Source of the DNA: Conus ventricosus
Taxonomy: Eukaryota; Mollusca; Gastropoda; Neogastropoda; Conidae
NCBI GenBank assembly: GCA_018398815.1
Contig: CM031620.1
Coordinates: 62,701,629-62,765,628 of the forward strand
Direction: 5' to 3'
DNA: 64,000 nucleotides
The notes under the pieces were generated by a model. That model was given only the letters and a program-made list of their open reading frames with translations, did not search any database and was not told the origin of the DNA. A program made the translations under genes and the position numbers. The stretch's first letter is position 1. The number at the start of each line of letters is the position of its first letter. Below are positions 1 to 9,045 of the stretch, piece after piece.

Positions 1-290
1 GGGGATATTGAAACACAACATCCACGTATCACCCCAAACCAATCATACAAACTGGGGATATTGAAACACAACATCCACGTATCACCACGAACCAATCATA
101 CAAACTGGGGATATTGAAACACAACATCCACGTATCACCCCAAACCAATCATACAAACTGGAGATATTGAAACACAACATCCACGTATCACCCCGAACCA
201 ATCATACAAACTGGGGATATTGAAACACAACATCCCCGTATCACCCCGAACCAATCATACAAACTGGGGATATTGAAACACAACATCCAC
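1..290. repeat. 53-bp tandem repeat, about 5.5 copies
   Basis: Units start at 1, 54, 107, 160, 213 and 266. Each opens with GGGGATATTGAAACACAACA and ends near CAATCATACAAACT. Copies differ by only a few substitutions (for example GGAG at 160 and a C-for-A change near 236). The array runs off the left edge of the window, so its full length is unknown. Confidence 0.95.
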
Positions 291-1214
291 GTTGGTTCCT
301 CGATTCGGTCCGGGGTGTTCAAATGCCCTTTCCTGGTCATGCCAAGTATATACATATATAATTGTTTGCCTGATGATTTGTATTTGTATCCTCTGCTAAA
401 GAACACTGCTGGAGACAAAGAATGTCTACTTAACTGTTCTACTCGATACGTCTTTCTAATCTTATTTCATGTACCCAATATCATGGATTACTTTCTTTTA
501 CGATTGCATATTTGTTTGTTTGTATTTTATAATGTGGCATGGATGGCTATTCACATCAATGGACATAAAGCCAGGGTAGGCCAGTTTCACCGAACTGCTT
601 TGACCTTAGCCTGAAAAAAACCCTGTATGGTTACTTAAAAAATGCGTATTTGTCGAAAAGCCACTAGTACGTTTGGCATTGTACATTACATCAGCAACAC
701 TTTAAACTTTATTTTGGGTGTTCGTTTGAATTCCGTCTATCCTGGGCACTTTCATTTCTAACTACATTAACAGTCTTGAATGTTATCCATGCTGTTCAGA
801 TCTTACTGCCTAGAAGAGATTCACTCACCTGGCTCTTTTGATTTCTTTGCACGTTTCACAGCAGGAACTGTTTCTCGTTAAATCGTTAGGATTCGTAATC
901 ATGCTCGCGAAAAAAAGCACATTGCTTTACATTACCCTAATCCTACACAAGCAGCTTTCTGGTATCGCTGAACTAAATCCACGACCAGTGAACAGTGTGG
1001 AACTTACTGTCATAAGTGCTAATATTGAAAATGGAAAAACAAATTTCATTAACTTTCCGCTGAATGCAATGCTTTGTTTTTGTTTGCTTGGGTTTTTATG
1101 GGTTTAGCACAACAATCTAAGAATTATGGCTTTCCCAAACTCATTCCAGGAGCATCGTAGAACCCCCATCCTCCCTCCATCAAAGTCAGCCCGGTTGCGT
1201 TCATAATTACATGA
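291..1214. other. Flank left of the virus-like element, no supported gene
   Basis: No convincing gene is seen. Short frames at 273-614 and 838-1107 lack any recognisable domain. Read on the minus strand from the element border, the flank stays open for about 36 codons to a stop near 1106. This could be the continuation of the ORF interrupted on the other side of the element (12541-13044), but that length is expected by chance often enough to be weak evidence. Confidence 0.6.
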
Positions 1215-1301
1215 AGAGAACTAATAAACACGGATTCTGGCCCATCCGCTCTCAACCAGTTTCGAGCGGATGACGCCAGAATCCGTGTTTATTAGTTCTC
1301 T
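1215..1301. repeat. Left terminal hairpin
   Basis: Arms 1215-1241 and 1275-1301 are a perfect 27-bp inverted repeat beginning AGAGAAC and ending GTTCTCT. Inside, 1243-1251 pairs with 1264-1272 (9 bp) across a 12-nt loop, with a small asymmetric bulge between the two helices. The overall shape is a long stem, bulge, short stem and loop, followed inwards by a unique segment. It resembles the foldback termini of linear single-strand or hairpin-ended replicons. The right end of the element carries a homologous hairpin. Confidence 0.95.
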
Positions 1302-1354
1302 GACAAGTAAGACTTCAATAACCAAAAAAATAACGATTATCTACAAACAAACAT
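1295..1354 (+). repeat. Left copy of 60-bp terminal inverted repeat
   Basis: This segment is the exact reverse complement of 12395-12454 (60 of 60 bases). It starts with the last seven bases of the hairpin arm (GTTCTCT) and continues inwards through an AT-rich stretch with an A7 run. It is the only part of the two termini that is sequence-identical. Outside it, the hairpin stems differ. Confidence 0.95.
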
Positions 1355-1435
1355 GTGGGAAGTGAAAAACAGGCGGAGCGGGGGTCGCGTGAATAATCAT
1401 TTCTGCTAGCAGTAAAGAATATACCCTCATGCACA

Positions 1436-1660
1436 CACTCAAGTCACTTTTAAGTTCTTACTCAAGTCACTTCTAAGTTCTTACTCAAGTCACTTCTAAG
1501 TTCTTACTCAAGTCATCCTCAAGTTCTTACTCAGTCACTTCTAAGTTCTTACTCAAGTCGTCCTTAAGTCATCCTCAAGTTCTTACTCAAGTCGCCTCAA
1601 GATCATAACCAAGTCATCCTCTAATATACAACCAAGTTCTTATTCAAGTTATCTTATAAT
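1436..1660. repeat. 23-bp direct repeats just inside the left terminus
   Basis: About nine degenerate units built on AAGTCACTTCTAAGTTCTTA followed by CTC. The first copies are almost identical and later ones diverge (TCATCCTC variants, loss of a base at about 1531). The array lies between the left inverted repeat and the first gene and has no counterpart at the right end. It could be an iteron-like protein-binding array or simply a minisatellite. Confidence 0.85.
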
Positions 1661-1680
1661 TATCAAAAAAACAATACAAT

Positions 1681-1923
1681 CTATGTTTTTGTCTTAAATA
1701 GTAGATGTCTAATATAGTACACACACGCCTCAAAAAACGCGTCATCGTCGAGGATGTCTTGCTCAGCGTCCTCGGTGTGAGATCTGTCAGCATAGATCTT
1801 AATGAAGTTCTTACATCGTAAGCAACCGCATTGATTACAATTCTGGTCTATGGAAATGTCTTTTATAGACTCCATGTCTTTATTTATTGACTCCATCATT
1901 TTAAACAAATAATAATCCGCCAT
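1681..1923 (-). CDS. Small cysteine-rich protein of the virus-like element (80 aa)
   Basis: An intact 80-residue frame, leftmost of three consecutive minus-strand genes and 29 bases downstream of the next one. It is acidic and has a cluster CNQCGCLRC at residues 29-37 that could bind a metal. I do not recognise the family. Its position, intact frame and tight spacing with two conserved neighbours support a real gene. A DNA-binding or regulatory role is possible but only a guess. Confidence 0.55.
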   Translation of the reverse strand: MADYYLFKMMESINKDMESIKDISIDQNCNQCGCLRCKNFIKIYADRSHTEDAEQDILDDDAFFEACVYYIRHLLFKTKT

Positions 1924-1952
1924 GATCTATTTTTATCAAAGAAACAAAATTT

Positions 1953-2423
1953 TTATTGCATTTGAAATGGATCAAAATGATCTTTTGTTGTTAGTGGTTC
2001 TGGCATATTTTTTTGTTCAGCTTCTGTATTTAGTGGTTGAGATTGTTTGGACTTCTTTGGTTTTTGTCGCCATTGTTTATATATTTTATAACAGTAATAA
2101 CCGCCCCAAGCAGCAGCAATGGTGCTCAAAGTGACAACTGTTTTAAGTTCAATATTCCATGAAGACTTTGGTGTTGTAGGCCTTGAATCAACTTGTTCTT
2201 GTTTTGGCGTTTTTATAGCAGGCATTGAATCAACTTGTTCTGGCGTTGGCGGCGTTATGTTTTCATTATGAGTTATATTATGTAACATTAATTTTTTTTG
2301 TTTGTTCCACTCTGCTAATTTTTTTCCTGCTGCAACGCGCCCAGGATGAGGAGGCTTTTTACTGGACACTTTCTTCTCCTGACTCAATGTTTTCTGATTC
2401 TGCTGATTTTCCGGCACGGTCAT
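1953..2423 (-). CDS. Basic single-pass membrane protein of the virus-like element
   Basis: About 156 residues from the ATG at 2423, chosen because the frame further upstream has only a TTG and the ATG has an AAA context. The N-terminal third holds a basic GRVAAGKKLAEWNKQKK segment, a pattern I recall from unnamed proteins of related cnidarian and molluscan elements. A linker with two PEQVDS/KQEQVDS repeats follows, then one hydrophobic helix (VVTLSTIAAAWGGYYCYKIY) and a basic tail. It overlaps the start of the upstream gene's 3' end by about 65 bases in another frame. It is probably a virion or membrane component; the exact role is unknown. Confidence 0.7.
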   Translation of the reverse strand: MTVPENQQNQKTLSQEKKVSSKKPPHPGRVAAGKKLAEWNKQKKLMLHNITHNENITPPTPEQVDSMPAIKTPKQEQVDSRPTTPKSSWNIELKTVVTLSTIAAAWGGYYCYKIYKQWRQKPKKSKQSQPLNTEAEQKNMPEPLTTKDHFDPFQMQ

Positions 2424-2892
2424 TTTGAAGGGTAACAAAATCTATATGATTAAAAGTAATTAATCCTGCGATCACTGGCGACAATAATGTTCCAAATCTG
2501 TAATACAGATCACACCCTAGAGACTCTAATGACTTTGTTAAAACCGGATCCTGCGTTAAATCATACATAAAATCTTGTTCAGAATCAATAGGAGCAAATC
2601 TACTAACTAGTTTAGTGTACAAACTAAGAACCGTTTGTCCTACACTTTTTACCATTCTTGATCCTAGTTGCGCTTCATACCTGTTGTGATACTTTAAAAT
2701 GTCTTGTGGCGACATTTGTTGAATCTGTTCTATGCTGAATTCATTTCCGAGGTACTGTTTTGTTTTTCCACATGCTGCCAAAGAATACAGCCTTTCCTTT
2801 TTGGGCATAATAGCTTGGTCATCAACTTGATCATTCATAAGTTCAGGAAGGTTTAGGCTACCTTGTGGCTGTAGTAGATCATTGATGTTCAT
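2359..2892 (-). CDS. Conserved 177-aa protein of Polinton-like elements, function unknown
   Basis: An intact frame. It begins MNINDLLQPQ and has a central conserved part with YNRYEAQLG-like spacing (HNRYEAQLGSRMVKSVGQ) and a C-terminal CDLYYRFGTLLSPVIAGLIT segment that looks like a hydrophobic or amphipathic helix pair. I recall similar proteins in cnidarian elements of this class, always unnamed. Its start codon faces the plus-strand start at 2929 across 36 AT-rich bases, so the two probably share a bidirectional promoter. An assembly or membrane-associated structural role is an inference. Confidence 0.7.
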   Translation of the reverse strand: MNINDLLQPQGSLNLPELMNDQVDDQAIMPKKERLYSLAACGKTKQYLGNEFSIEQIQQMSPQDILKYHNRYEAQLGSRMVKSVGQTVLSLYTKLVSRFAPIDSEQDFMYDLTQDPVLTKSLESLGCDLYYRFGTLLSPVIAGLITFNHIDFVTLQNDRAGKSAESENIESGEESVQ

Positions 2893-2928
2893 GTTTTTTA
2901 TTAATTATAATTATTTTATTTTTAAAAA
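2893..2928. promoter_or_regulatory. Divergent start region between 2892(-) and 2929(+)
   Basis: These 36 bases are almost pure A/T and separate two opposed start codons. The plus-strand start is preceded by TATTTTTAAAAA directly against the ATG; the minus-strand start is preceded by TTAATAAAAAAC. The same A-run-before-ATG context occurs at several other starts in the element. The promoter assignment is inferred from geometry and composition. Confidence 0.45.
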
Positions 2929-3038
2929 ATGAGCACCGAAAAACTGTTACCAACCTTGTATACCATTCTGCTGTTATTGGGGGGCTAAGTGTAGGATACA
3001 CAATGCTTGGTAAAAGCCTGTTAAAAATAAAACCGGCA
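2929..3038 (+). CDS. Partial small membrane protein, broken and cut by the gap
   Basis: The frame starts MSTEKLLPTLYTILLLLGG and meets a stop at about 2986. A one-base shift at the G6 run (2980-2985) restores an open frame that continues (GLSVGYTMLGKSLLK) to the assembly gap. The first 20 residues are a hydrophobic, signal-anchor-like segment. Similar short N-termini occur in unnamed proteins of related elements. It converges on the polymerase gene across the gap. Confidence 0.5.
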
Positions 3039-3138
3039 NNNNNNNNNNNNNNNNNNNNNNNNNNNNNNNNNNNNNNNNNNNNNNNNNNNNNNNNNNNNNN
3101 NNNNNNNNNNNNNNNNNNNNNNNNNNNNNNNNNNNNNN
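3039..3138. other. Assembly gap (100 N)
   Basis: Exactly 100 N, so the true length is unknown. The polymerase frame enters it from the right before the palm motifs B and C, and the small plus-strand gene enters it from the left. At least about 1 kb of polymerase coding sequence is probably missing. Confidence 0.98.
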
Positions 3139-5659
3139 TTTTTCAAGCATACGATGAGACAGTCGAAGTCAACTTTCACAACCATGTCTTAAATAAAATT
3201 GTAGAAGTCTGTAATGACAGACATAATTTTTTTTGCCTCGAAGATTAGGCACAAGTTTAGGTGTTCTGTTTTTGCCATCTTTAGGCTTTCTGCTGCTAAT
3301 GGATAGTCATTATGCAGGTCATGGAGTTCCTGAGGATATTCTAAGTCAACTTCTAGAATGAAACCACGCTGTTGATCTGGCGTTAAACTGCCCAACCACT
3401 TTAATGCCTTTTGAATATTTTTCGGATCGTCTTCTGTGTGCATTTTAAAGTTGCGTAATGGAAGTGATTGCGCCACAGCCCAACCATACAGATTGTTTGC
3501 ATCTAAATACATGAGATAGTTAGACCTTTTACTTGGATCATAATCATCTAGGTATTTGTTGTTTGCTTTACAGTAATGATGCGATGTCATACTAATTCCT
3601 CCACGCAATCCGTTTTCAATCATCTGAATCATTGGCAGGTCAGACAAATAATCAATCTGTACTCCAGTAAACTTTAAGAAAGCATCCCAACTCATCCCAG
3701 GCGCAGAAATGTAATGCGTGGGATCCAGGCTATAATGTTTCATGCAGGTCTTTCTATAATTTTCAAAGACGTCCGCCAACAAACAAACGTCAGCCCTCAA
3801 GTATGAATCATGATAGTCTCCCATCGTTTTACACTCTAACTTCTGCCACGCTTCTTGAGCATGCTGGTAATCGGAATCACTGATGTTCTTTCCTCTAAGA
3901 CTAGACAAGAACGCGCCTTTAGGTGGAAGTGTATCTTCATCAAACCTTGCCAACTGTCCATGTACTCATAAGGGTAAACGCCCTTTCTAACAAGAGTTGG
4001 GTCAAAATATTCTTCTGTTATGGGCAGGCCTTTAAGGACATAGCCAGCGACTCTAATGAAGCATTCAGGTGCTGCATAGAGTCATAAAAAAACATGTTAT
4101 TTAAAGTGAAACACATGTACTTTTCTGATGACTGTGCAATGCATGTTACCTTGAAGGCGTCGGTTACTGCTTTCATTATAAGGTGAGAGTCGTAACCCCG
4201 CAAGTATGAAAGAATACAGGCAGCTTCCATGTCCTTGGGTCAAACCTTAGTTGAAGATTGCAGTTGTTGTGCGCTGCTCCTCTGAACTTTCCGCTAATGT
4301 GATCATGGTCTCTTACTTTCGGATTCGCTGCGTCTAAGGAGAGGCCTAAACCACAAATCCAACAGTGAGTGGCTGAGTCATACTGTTGTTGGTCTTCGGG
4401 CGTCATTATGATTTCAGATAAATTCAGATTATTAGAACAGGCATTACGCAATTGCTGCATGCGTTTTAAGAAGTATTTTGCAGCTTTAGGTCCTCTATAC
4501 AATTCTGGCTTTGAATGGGCGCCATCCGACCTGACAATAACGAAGGCAAATGAACAAATCTGGTGATTACTCACTATGGCTGTTTTAGGAAGTCTCTGTG
4601 GGGTTGGTCCTTCATAAGGAACAATGAGTGATTCGAAGTCTGCGTAAACAACATATGGAGTATTTGCATCCGTTTCCAGTTCTAAAAACTAACTTTACTG
4701 CCTTCTCCGGCGTAATTAGTTCTGTATTACGGTCAACTGGGCCGATACAATGTTTCTTATGTTCGCTTGCGGCTGGAGCAGATGGAATTTTTGTTAAACA
4801 TTTTCTGCAGAATTCTTGTTTGTGCCCATTTTTTGAAGTATGCTGCATTAGTTTACTCATTGTTCGTATTAATGTGTAATGTGGTAGCCCCGCTGGTGAA
4901 AGCATCAGTAGTAAGTCAACATTATTTTTGTCTGGTTCGCCAATCGTTGGGCTGTTCTTGGACACTCTAATGGCTGTAGATTTGTTTCCTCATCCCATGT
5001 GTATACATTAACAGTTATTGGTTTGTTTTGTTCTTCAAACTGATCAATTTTGTCCCGCTAACAGGAAAGGATATTCCTCTAAAGTTAAGATCATTGATGT
5101 AAGGGTGATAGTTAGACACTCTCTCTGCGTGTTTGCGGACGCAATGCAGCCTTGCGAGAACACACCACATAAAACATTTGTTGTCTGTATTCTGTATGTT
5201 TAGAACTGCTCTTTTTGCAACTAATGCTGGAGGTAGTCGAATGTAAGACTTGCCAACAATCGGTGCATACTTAGCCTGTTTTAATCTGATCTCTAAGACT
5301 TCGCCCTCTGACCAACCAGAGCCTCTCATTTTGGCTTCTTCAGCGCTTCATCAAACCGTGTAAGCAGTTTCGTCTGCCCAACTAGGTGTTAAGTCATTAG
5401 AGGAAAGAATAGTCTGCTGTTTAGTCGAGACCCAGACTTCTAGATTTTCTTCATTTATTGTTACATAGTCGATTAAAACAGCTAACATTACTTTAACTGG
5501 CAGGTCTATTGTTAGTTTACTTGGAACTTGAGAAATTGCATGTACAACGCTTGCCCGCACGTTTGCTGAATCAATGACTTCTAGACTGATATCATTTAAA
5601 GCTTTTGATAAATCTTCTTCCTTACGCATTGCTTCAAAACAATTCGTCCGGGCCTTCAT
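3139..5659 (-). CDS. polB: Protein-primed family B DNA polymerase, frameshifted and missing its C-terminus
   Basis: This polymerase copies the linear element by protein priming (known for DNA_pol_B_2 of Polintons). Reading leftwards, the segments 5659-5351, 5329-5015, 4965-4612, 4574-4176, 4230-4018 and 3953-3189 are successive pieces in shifting frames. Visible landmarks are a C-x2-C-x12-H-x3-C finger (4746-4809), the exonuclease I motif YADFES (about 4625-4650), an endonuclease-VII-like CWICG...DHDHISGKFRGAAHN block (4245-4365), YPYEYMDS (about 3960-3980), the Exo III region YLRADVCLLADVFE (about 3750-3803), and palm motif A in YLDANNLYGWA (3476-3509). Another frame change lies near 3270-3290, and motifs B and C fall in the gap. 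The N-terminal third matches the long extension typical of these elements. Confidence 0.9.
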
Positions 5660-5789
5660 ATATCTTATCCATGCTAAGTTTCTAACCGAAAATATTTATT
5701 TAAATCAAAAAAAAATTAATCAGAATCAATATCTACGGTCTTTTTGTGCTTGGACTCATAAACTAAAGTATAAACACCCTTTGGTGTTG

Positions 5790-6438
5790 TTAATGTGAGC
5801 TGTTTAGAACAGAGTTTAATGTTTCGTTTACTTTTTTTAAACATTCCTTTTTTATCTGCTCGTTGTCTGGCTGTTGAGAAAAAGTTGTCCTTGCCTTTCT
5901 TTGAAGATCAAACTTTTGTCTTTTGTAGTCATCAAAATCGGCCTGTAAACGACTAAATTCTTCATCTGTGAAGTTTGAGTCAGCCAGTGCTTTATTTATT
6001 GTCAGTTTGAAGGAACTAAGTTTAGCTGTTATTAGTTGAACCATAGCTGTGTGCTTTTGGAGTTTAGTTTTTAATTTTTTGCTAGCAGCACTTACAGCTA
6101 ATGAACACAGGCCGAGAGTTAAAGACAAACCGCCTAGAGGTAAAGCTGCGGTGCGCCTATGCCTGTTGCTAAAAGCCTACACTTGTTCCTGCCGATACAG
6201 CACTAATAGTCGATGCTCCAGTATTAACATAGGTAACAGCATTAAAGACAGCAGAATACCTTCGTTTGGCTTTGCTGTATTTTGAAATGTCCTGCTCTAG
6301 TTTTTGTTGCATTTGTGTAATGTTGGTTAATCTGAAGGTTTTTATGTTAGGGCTTTCTATAGCGGCAGAGACGACCCTGGAGTCGATGTTGCCTACTATC
6401 TCTTCTTTAGGTACTTTTGGATAATGCTGAACAGACAT
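5790..6438 (-). CDS. Conserved hydrophobic/coiled-coil protein of Polinton-like elements, frameshifted
   Basis: The first part (6438-6169) starts MSVQHYPKVPKEEIVGNIDS and includes a predicted helical stretch (NITQMQQKLEQDISKY) leading into a Gly/Ala/Ser-rich hydrophobic segment. The frame breaks near 6169 and again before 6128, where the rest continues (VSAASKKLKTKLQKH...EEFSRLQADFDDYKRQK) to a stop at 5790. The layout of helix, hydrophobic hairpin and second coiled coil is one I recall from unnamed proteins of cnidarian elements. It lies between capsid and polymerase genes on the same strand. A pore-like or membrane virion role is possible but unproven. Confidence 0.65.
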
Positions 6439-6464
6439 GCTTTTTTAAAAAATAAAAAAATAAT

Positions 6465-7734
6465 TTAGTAATGTATACCTTTTAATCTGTTATCTTGAAT
6501 ATTCAGCTGCGCATCATATATTAAAAACAAATATACATTAAGCGGTTTATCAGCATCTTTTTCTTTATCAATTTGAATGTTTATTATGCCTCTAACAGTT
6601 TCTCCCGCTTCATGTAACTGATTATCCTCTGTTGACCTTAGGTCAATCCATAAACCGTATTTCGTTGTTAAATAATCATCAAGTCTAACACTGTGAAGAT
6701 GTAGATCTTTAGACACAAGGTCAACTGTTGAATTTCTACACCTCCCGCCTCCAAACAGTTTTCTTATTTCATCAAAATGTTGATAAGGTTTAAGCCCGCT
6801 AGCGTAGATTTGGTTAGGACAACCCTCAATTGTACATTGCACTTTTGTTATTTTAGGATTAATAAACTTTTCAGTTTGTCTTTTGAATGGTTCTTCATCT
6901 TCGCACAGCAATAAAATACCTTTAAGCGATCTTGCTGTGGCACTAAAACTAAAATTCCATATAGTGTCTGCCTTGCTTTTGGGATATGTTGTATGATGAA
7001 TCACTCTTTCGTAATATATTGCTAATTTTGACTGATATTGTTGCTCAATCAGCCTCGCTAAATTAGGGTTGCTAACAACGTCAAACTCTAACGAGATGTC
7101 AGAAATGCTGTACTTTGCTTCGGTGTCTGTAGATATAATAACATATTTGTAGTCATTAAAAGTTAGTTCATATGACAATCTGTCTTTTAATGCTCCTTGA
7201 AAGTATGGGGCATGCGCTTTTAACAACTCGAAATCTAGGGGTATGAAAAAGCGATTACCATACGCAGAACTTACAGCTGCATACCTTTTGGTGTCTTTAT
7301 CAACTTCAGCGCCTATTCTATGTTTTAGTGCTACTTCATTTTCGATTCCTTGAAACGCAAGATCAGCCCTTTCATTCCCGGTTAGCCATAGATCAGAATA
7401 GGTTTAAAAATATGTCTGCATTGTGTAAAGAAAATATTTCTTGCCCCTCAAGTTTTATAGAAATTTTCTTAACGATTGCCCGCCCCAGATTCTGGACAAC
7501 TGTCCTGCCTGGGTCTGTTGTTGAATTGAGTTCTATTTTGAAAGTAAGACGCGCAGAGCCTGGCACAATCACTTCATCTGCTCCTAGATCTGGAAATTTG
7601 ACAGTAAGAATTTGATCTGAATCAATAGTAGATGGATTATTTGGAACAGTAATATTTCGCTTATTTCCCTTCACGCCAAAGGGTTCTTTCAGTCTTCTAT
7701 GCGGGTCAAGAATTGAGCCATATGCTTGTGACAT
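6465..7734 (-). CDS. Major capsid protein (Polinton-type double jelly roll), one frameshift
   Basis: The N-terminal part (7734-7393) reads MSQAYGSILDPHRR and includes KFPDLGADEVIVPGSARLTF and VVQNLGRAIVKKISIKLEG, the hallmark start of Polinton hexon-like capsid proteins. A stop at 7393-7395 is followed, one base out of frame, by an open frame of about 305 codons that begins with the expected conserved segment and runs to 6468. The C-terminus contains YGLWIDLRSTEDN and ends YLFLIYDAQLNIQDNRLKGI, matching the conserved end of that family. The total is about 420 residues, within the usual range. It is transcribed away from the divergent coiled-coil gene at 7773, with 38 AT-rich bases between the starts. 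The fold is inferred from family knowledge, not modelled here. Confidence 0.82.
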
Positions 7735-7772
7735 TTTTATAAAACAAAATAAAAAGTTAATTATTTAAAAAC
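7735..7772. promoter_or_regulatory. Divergent start region between the capsid gene and the coiled-coil gene
   Basis: A 38-base, nearly pure A/T spacer separates the minus-strand capsid ATG (7734) from the plus-strand ATG (7773). Both starts have an A-run directly upstream (TTTATAAAAATG on the minus strand, TTTAAAAACATG on the plus strand). It probably holds back-to-back promoters for two virion genes. Confidence 0.5.
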
Positions 7773-9045
7773 ATGGCAGCATTGAAGATGAAGATATGAT
7801 GTTCCTGATCCTGGAGACGACATGAGTGAAATGACCCCTTTGGTACAACATCGCTCAGCGCTCTCATTGCATGATGAATTAGTAGAAGGGGTGCAAAGAC
7901 GTAGATTAACAGAAAGTAAGGTCAGATCATTATACCAAAGTTTAGGACTAGAACCTCCCGAAACTATATACCCTGATGATTTTGAAGTAAAAGATGACCA
8001 TTTGTATGTGAAAAACAAGCAAGGACAACTTTTTCAGCTTACACATAAACGAGACTCATCAAAGTTTGTAGGCATGGGTACAATCAAAAAACACCTTCAG
8101 GTGGAAGTTCGAAATCGCCTTGGCCTTACTAAACCAGAATTAAATAGGGAGGCAGTTGCTAAACTTTAAAACACACTACAAGAAACTCCCAACAGATAAC
8201 CAAATGCAAAACATGGAACTTAAAGTTTTAAGTCAAACAGCTGGCGAAATATCACAAGCAATAGAAGCAGAAACCAGTTTGTCAGAAGAAACAGTACCAA
8301 AAACAATAGAAGCAGAAACCAGTTTGTCAGAAGAAACAGTACCAAAAACAATACGCGAATCACTGCTGCCCATGCGAGAATTATTAGCCCTTGATCGTAC
8401 TTTAAGAACCTTCAGAGGGGAATTAATAAACAATTCAGCAAAACTGAGTGAACTAGATGAGCAGATAGAAAAAGAAAAAAAAAAACATCGCTGATGCTGA
8501 CGACGACAACTTAGGACGCGATATTAAAGAAAGAATGACCCAAAAACTACAAAAGCTTGAACAACTGAGACCAGCAAGACTAGAAGTGTTGTCTACTAAC
8601 CGAGAACAATTACGAACTCAAGTAAGCAGAATAAGAGAAACTATCCAAAGAATTTTATATGAAGACACGACGCTAGCAGAACGAATACGAACACTGTTTA
8701 GAGAGCAAGGTGTCACATTAGCAAGCGTTATAACAGCCTTAGATTTGCAATAAGTACACTGGTGTTGGCTATTACAGGTGGTGGTGGTCAAAGTTCATTA
8801 CCTCCACCCCCATCACCTCCATCGCCGCCCGATAAATCATGGGTAAAAAAACAACTTGACCATCTTGCGGGTTTATTAAAAAAATAGCCGGTAAAGCTAT
8901 AGACTCTTTACCTGGTATATTAGGGGGTGTCGTTAGCTGGCTTTTGTCTACTGCAAGCAAAGTAGTTGGCTTTATGGCCGAGCACTTATGGGCATTAGTT
9001 CTCTTAATAGTTGGATTACTCTTTAGTAAGATAAAGAAAGAGTAA
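7773..9045 (+). CDS. Large coiled-coil, Gly/Pro-linker and membrane protein of the virus-like element, frameshifted
   Basis: The start ATG at 7773 is followed by an acidic stretch and an early frame change. Open segments 7822-8169, 8156-8494 and 8535-8753, and a last one to the stop at 9043-9045, are pieces of one protein. Their order is an N-terminal domain with PPETIYPDDFEV, long charged coiled coils (RELLALDRTLRTFRGEL; EDTTLAERIRTLFREQGVTL), a Gly run followed by a Pro/Ser linker at about 8775-8835, then hydrophobic helices including WALVLLIVGLLF near the end. I recall homologues with exactly this order in cnidarian Polinton-like elements, all unnamed. Breaks occur at an A10 run (8476-8488) and an A7 run (8879-8885). 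A structural or penetration role is a guess. Confidence 0.7.
8261..8350 (+). repeat. 45-bp in-frame tandem duplication inside the coiled-coil gene
   Basis: Two identical 45-base units (8261-8305 and 8306-8350) each encode IEAETSLSEETVPKT. The duplication keeps the frame and lies in the linker before the coiled coil. Perfect identity suggests it is recent. Confidence 0.9.

Noticed and set aside
1..290. CRISPR-like array
   Set aside because: The 53-bp units are contiguous with no variable spacers, in an animal genome.
188..614. Frames 188-418 (-) and 273-614 (+)
   Set aside because: The first is partly the 53-bp repeat. The second has no recognisable domain and no supporting neighbours.
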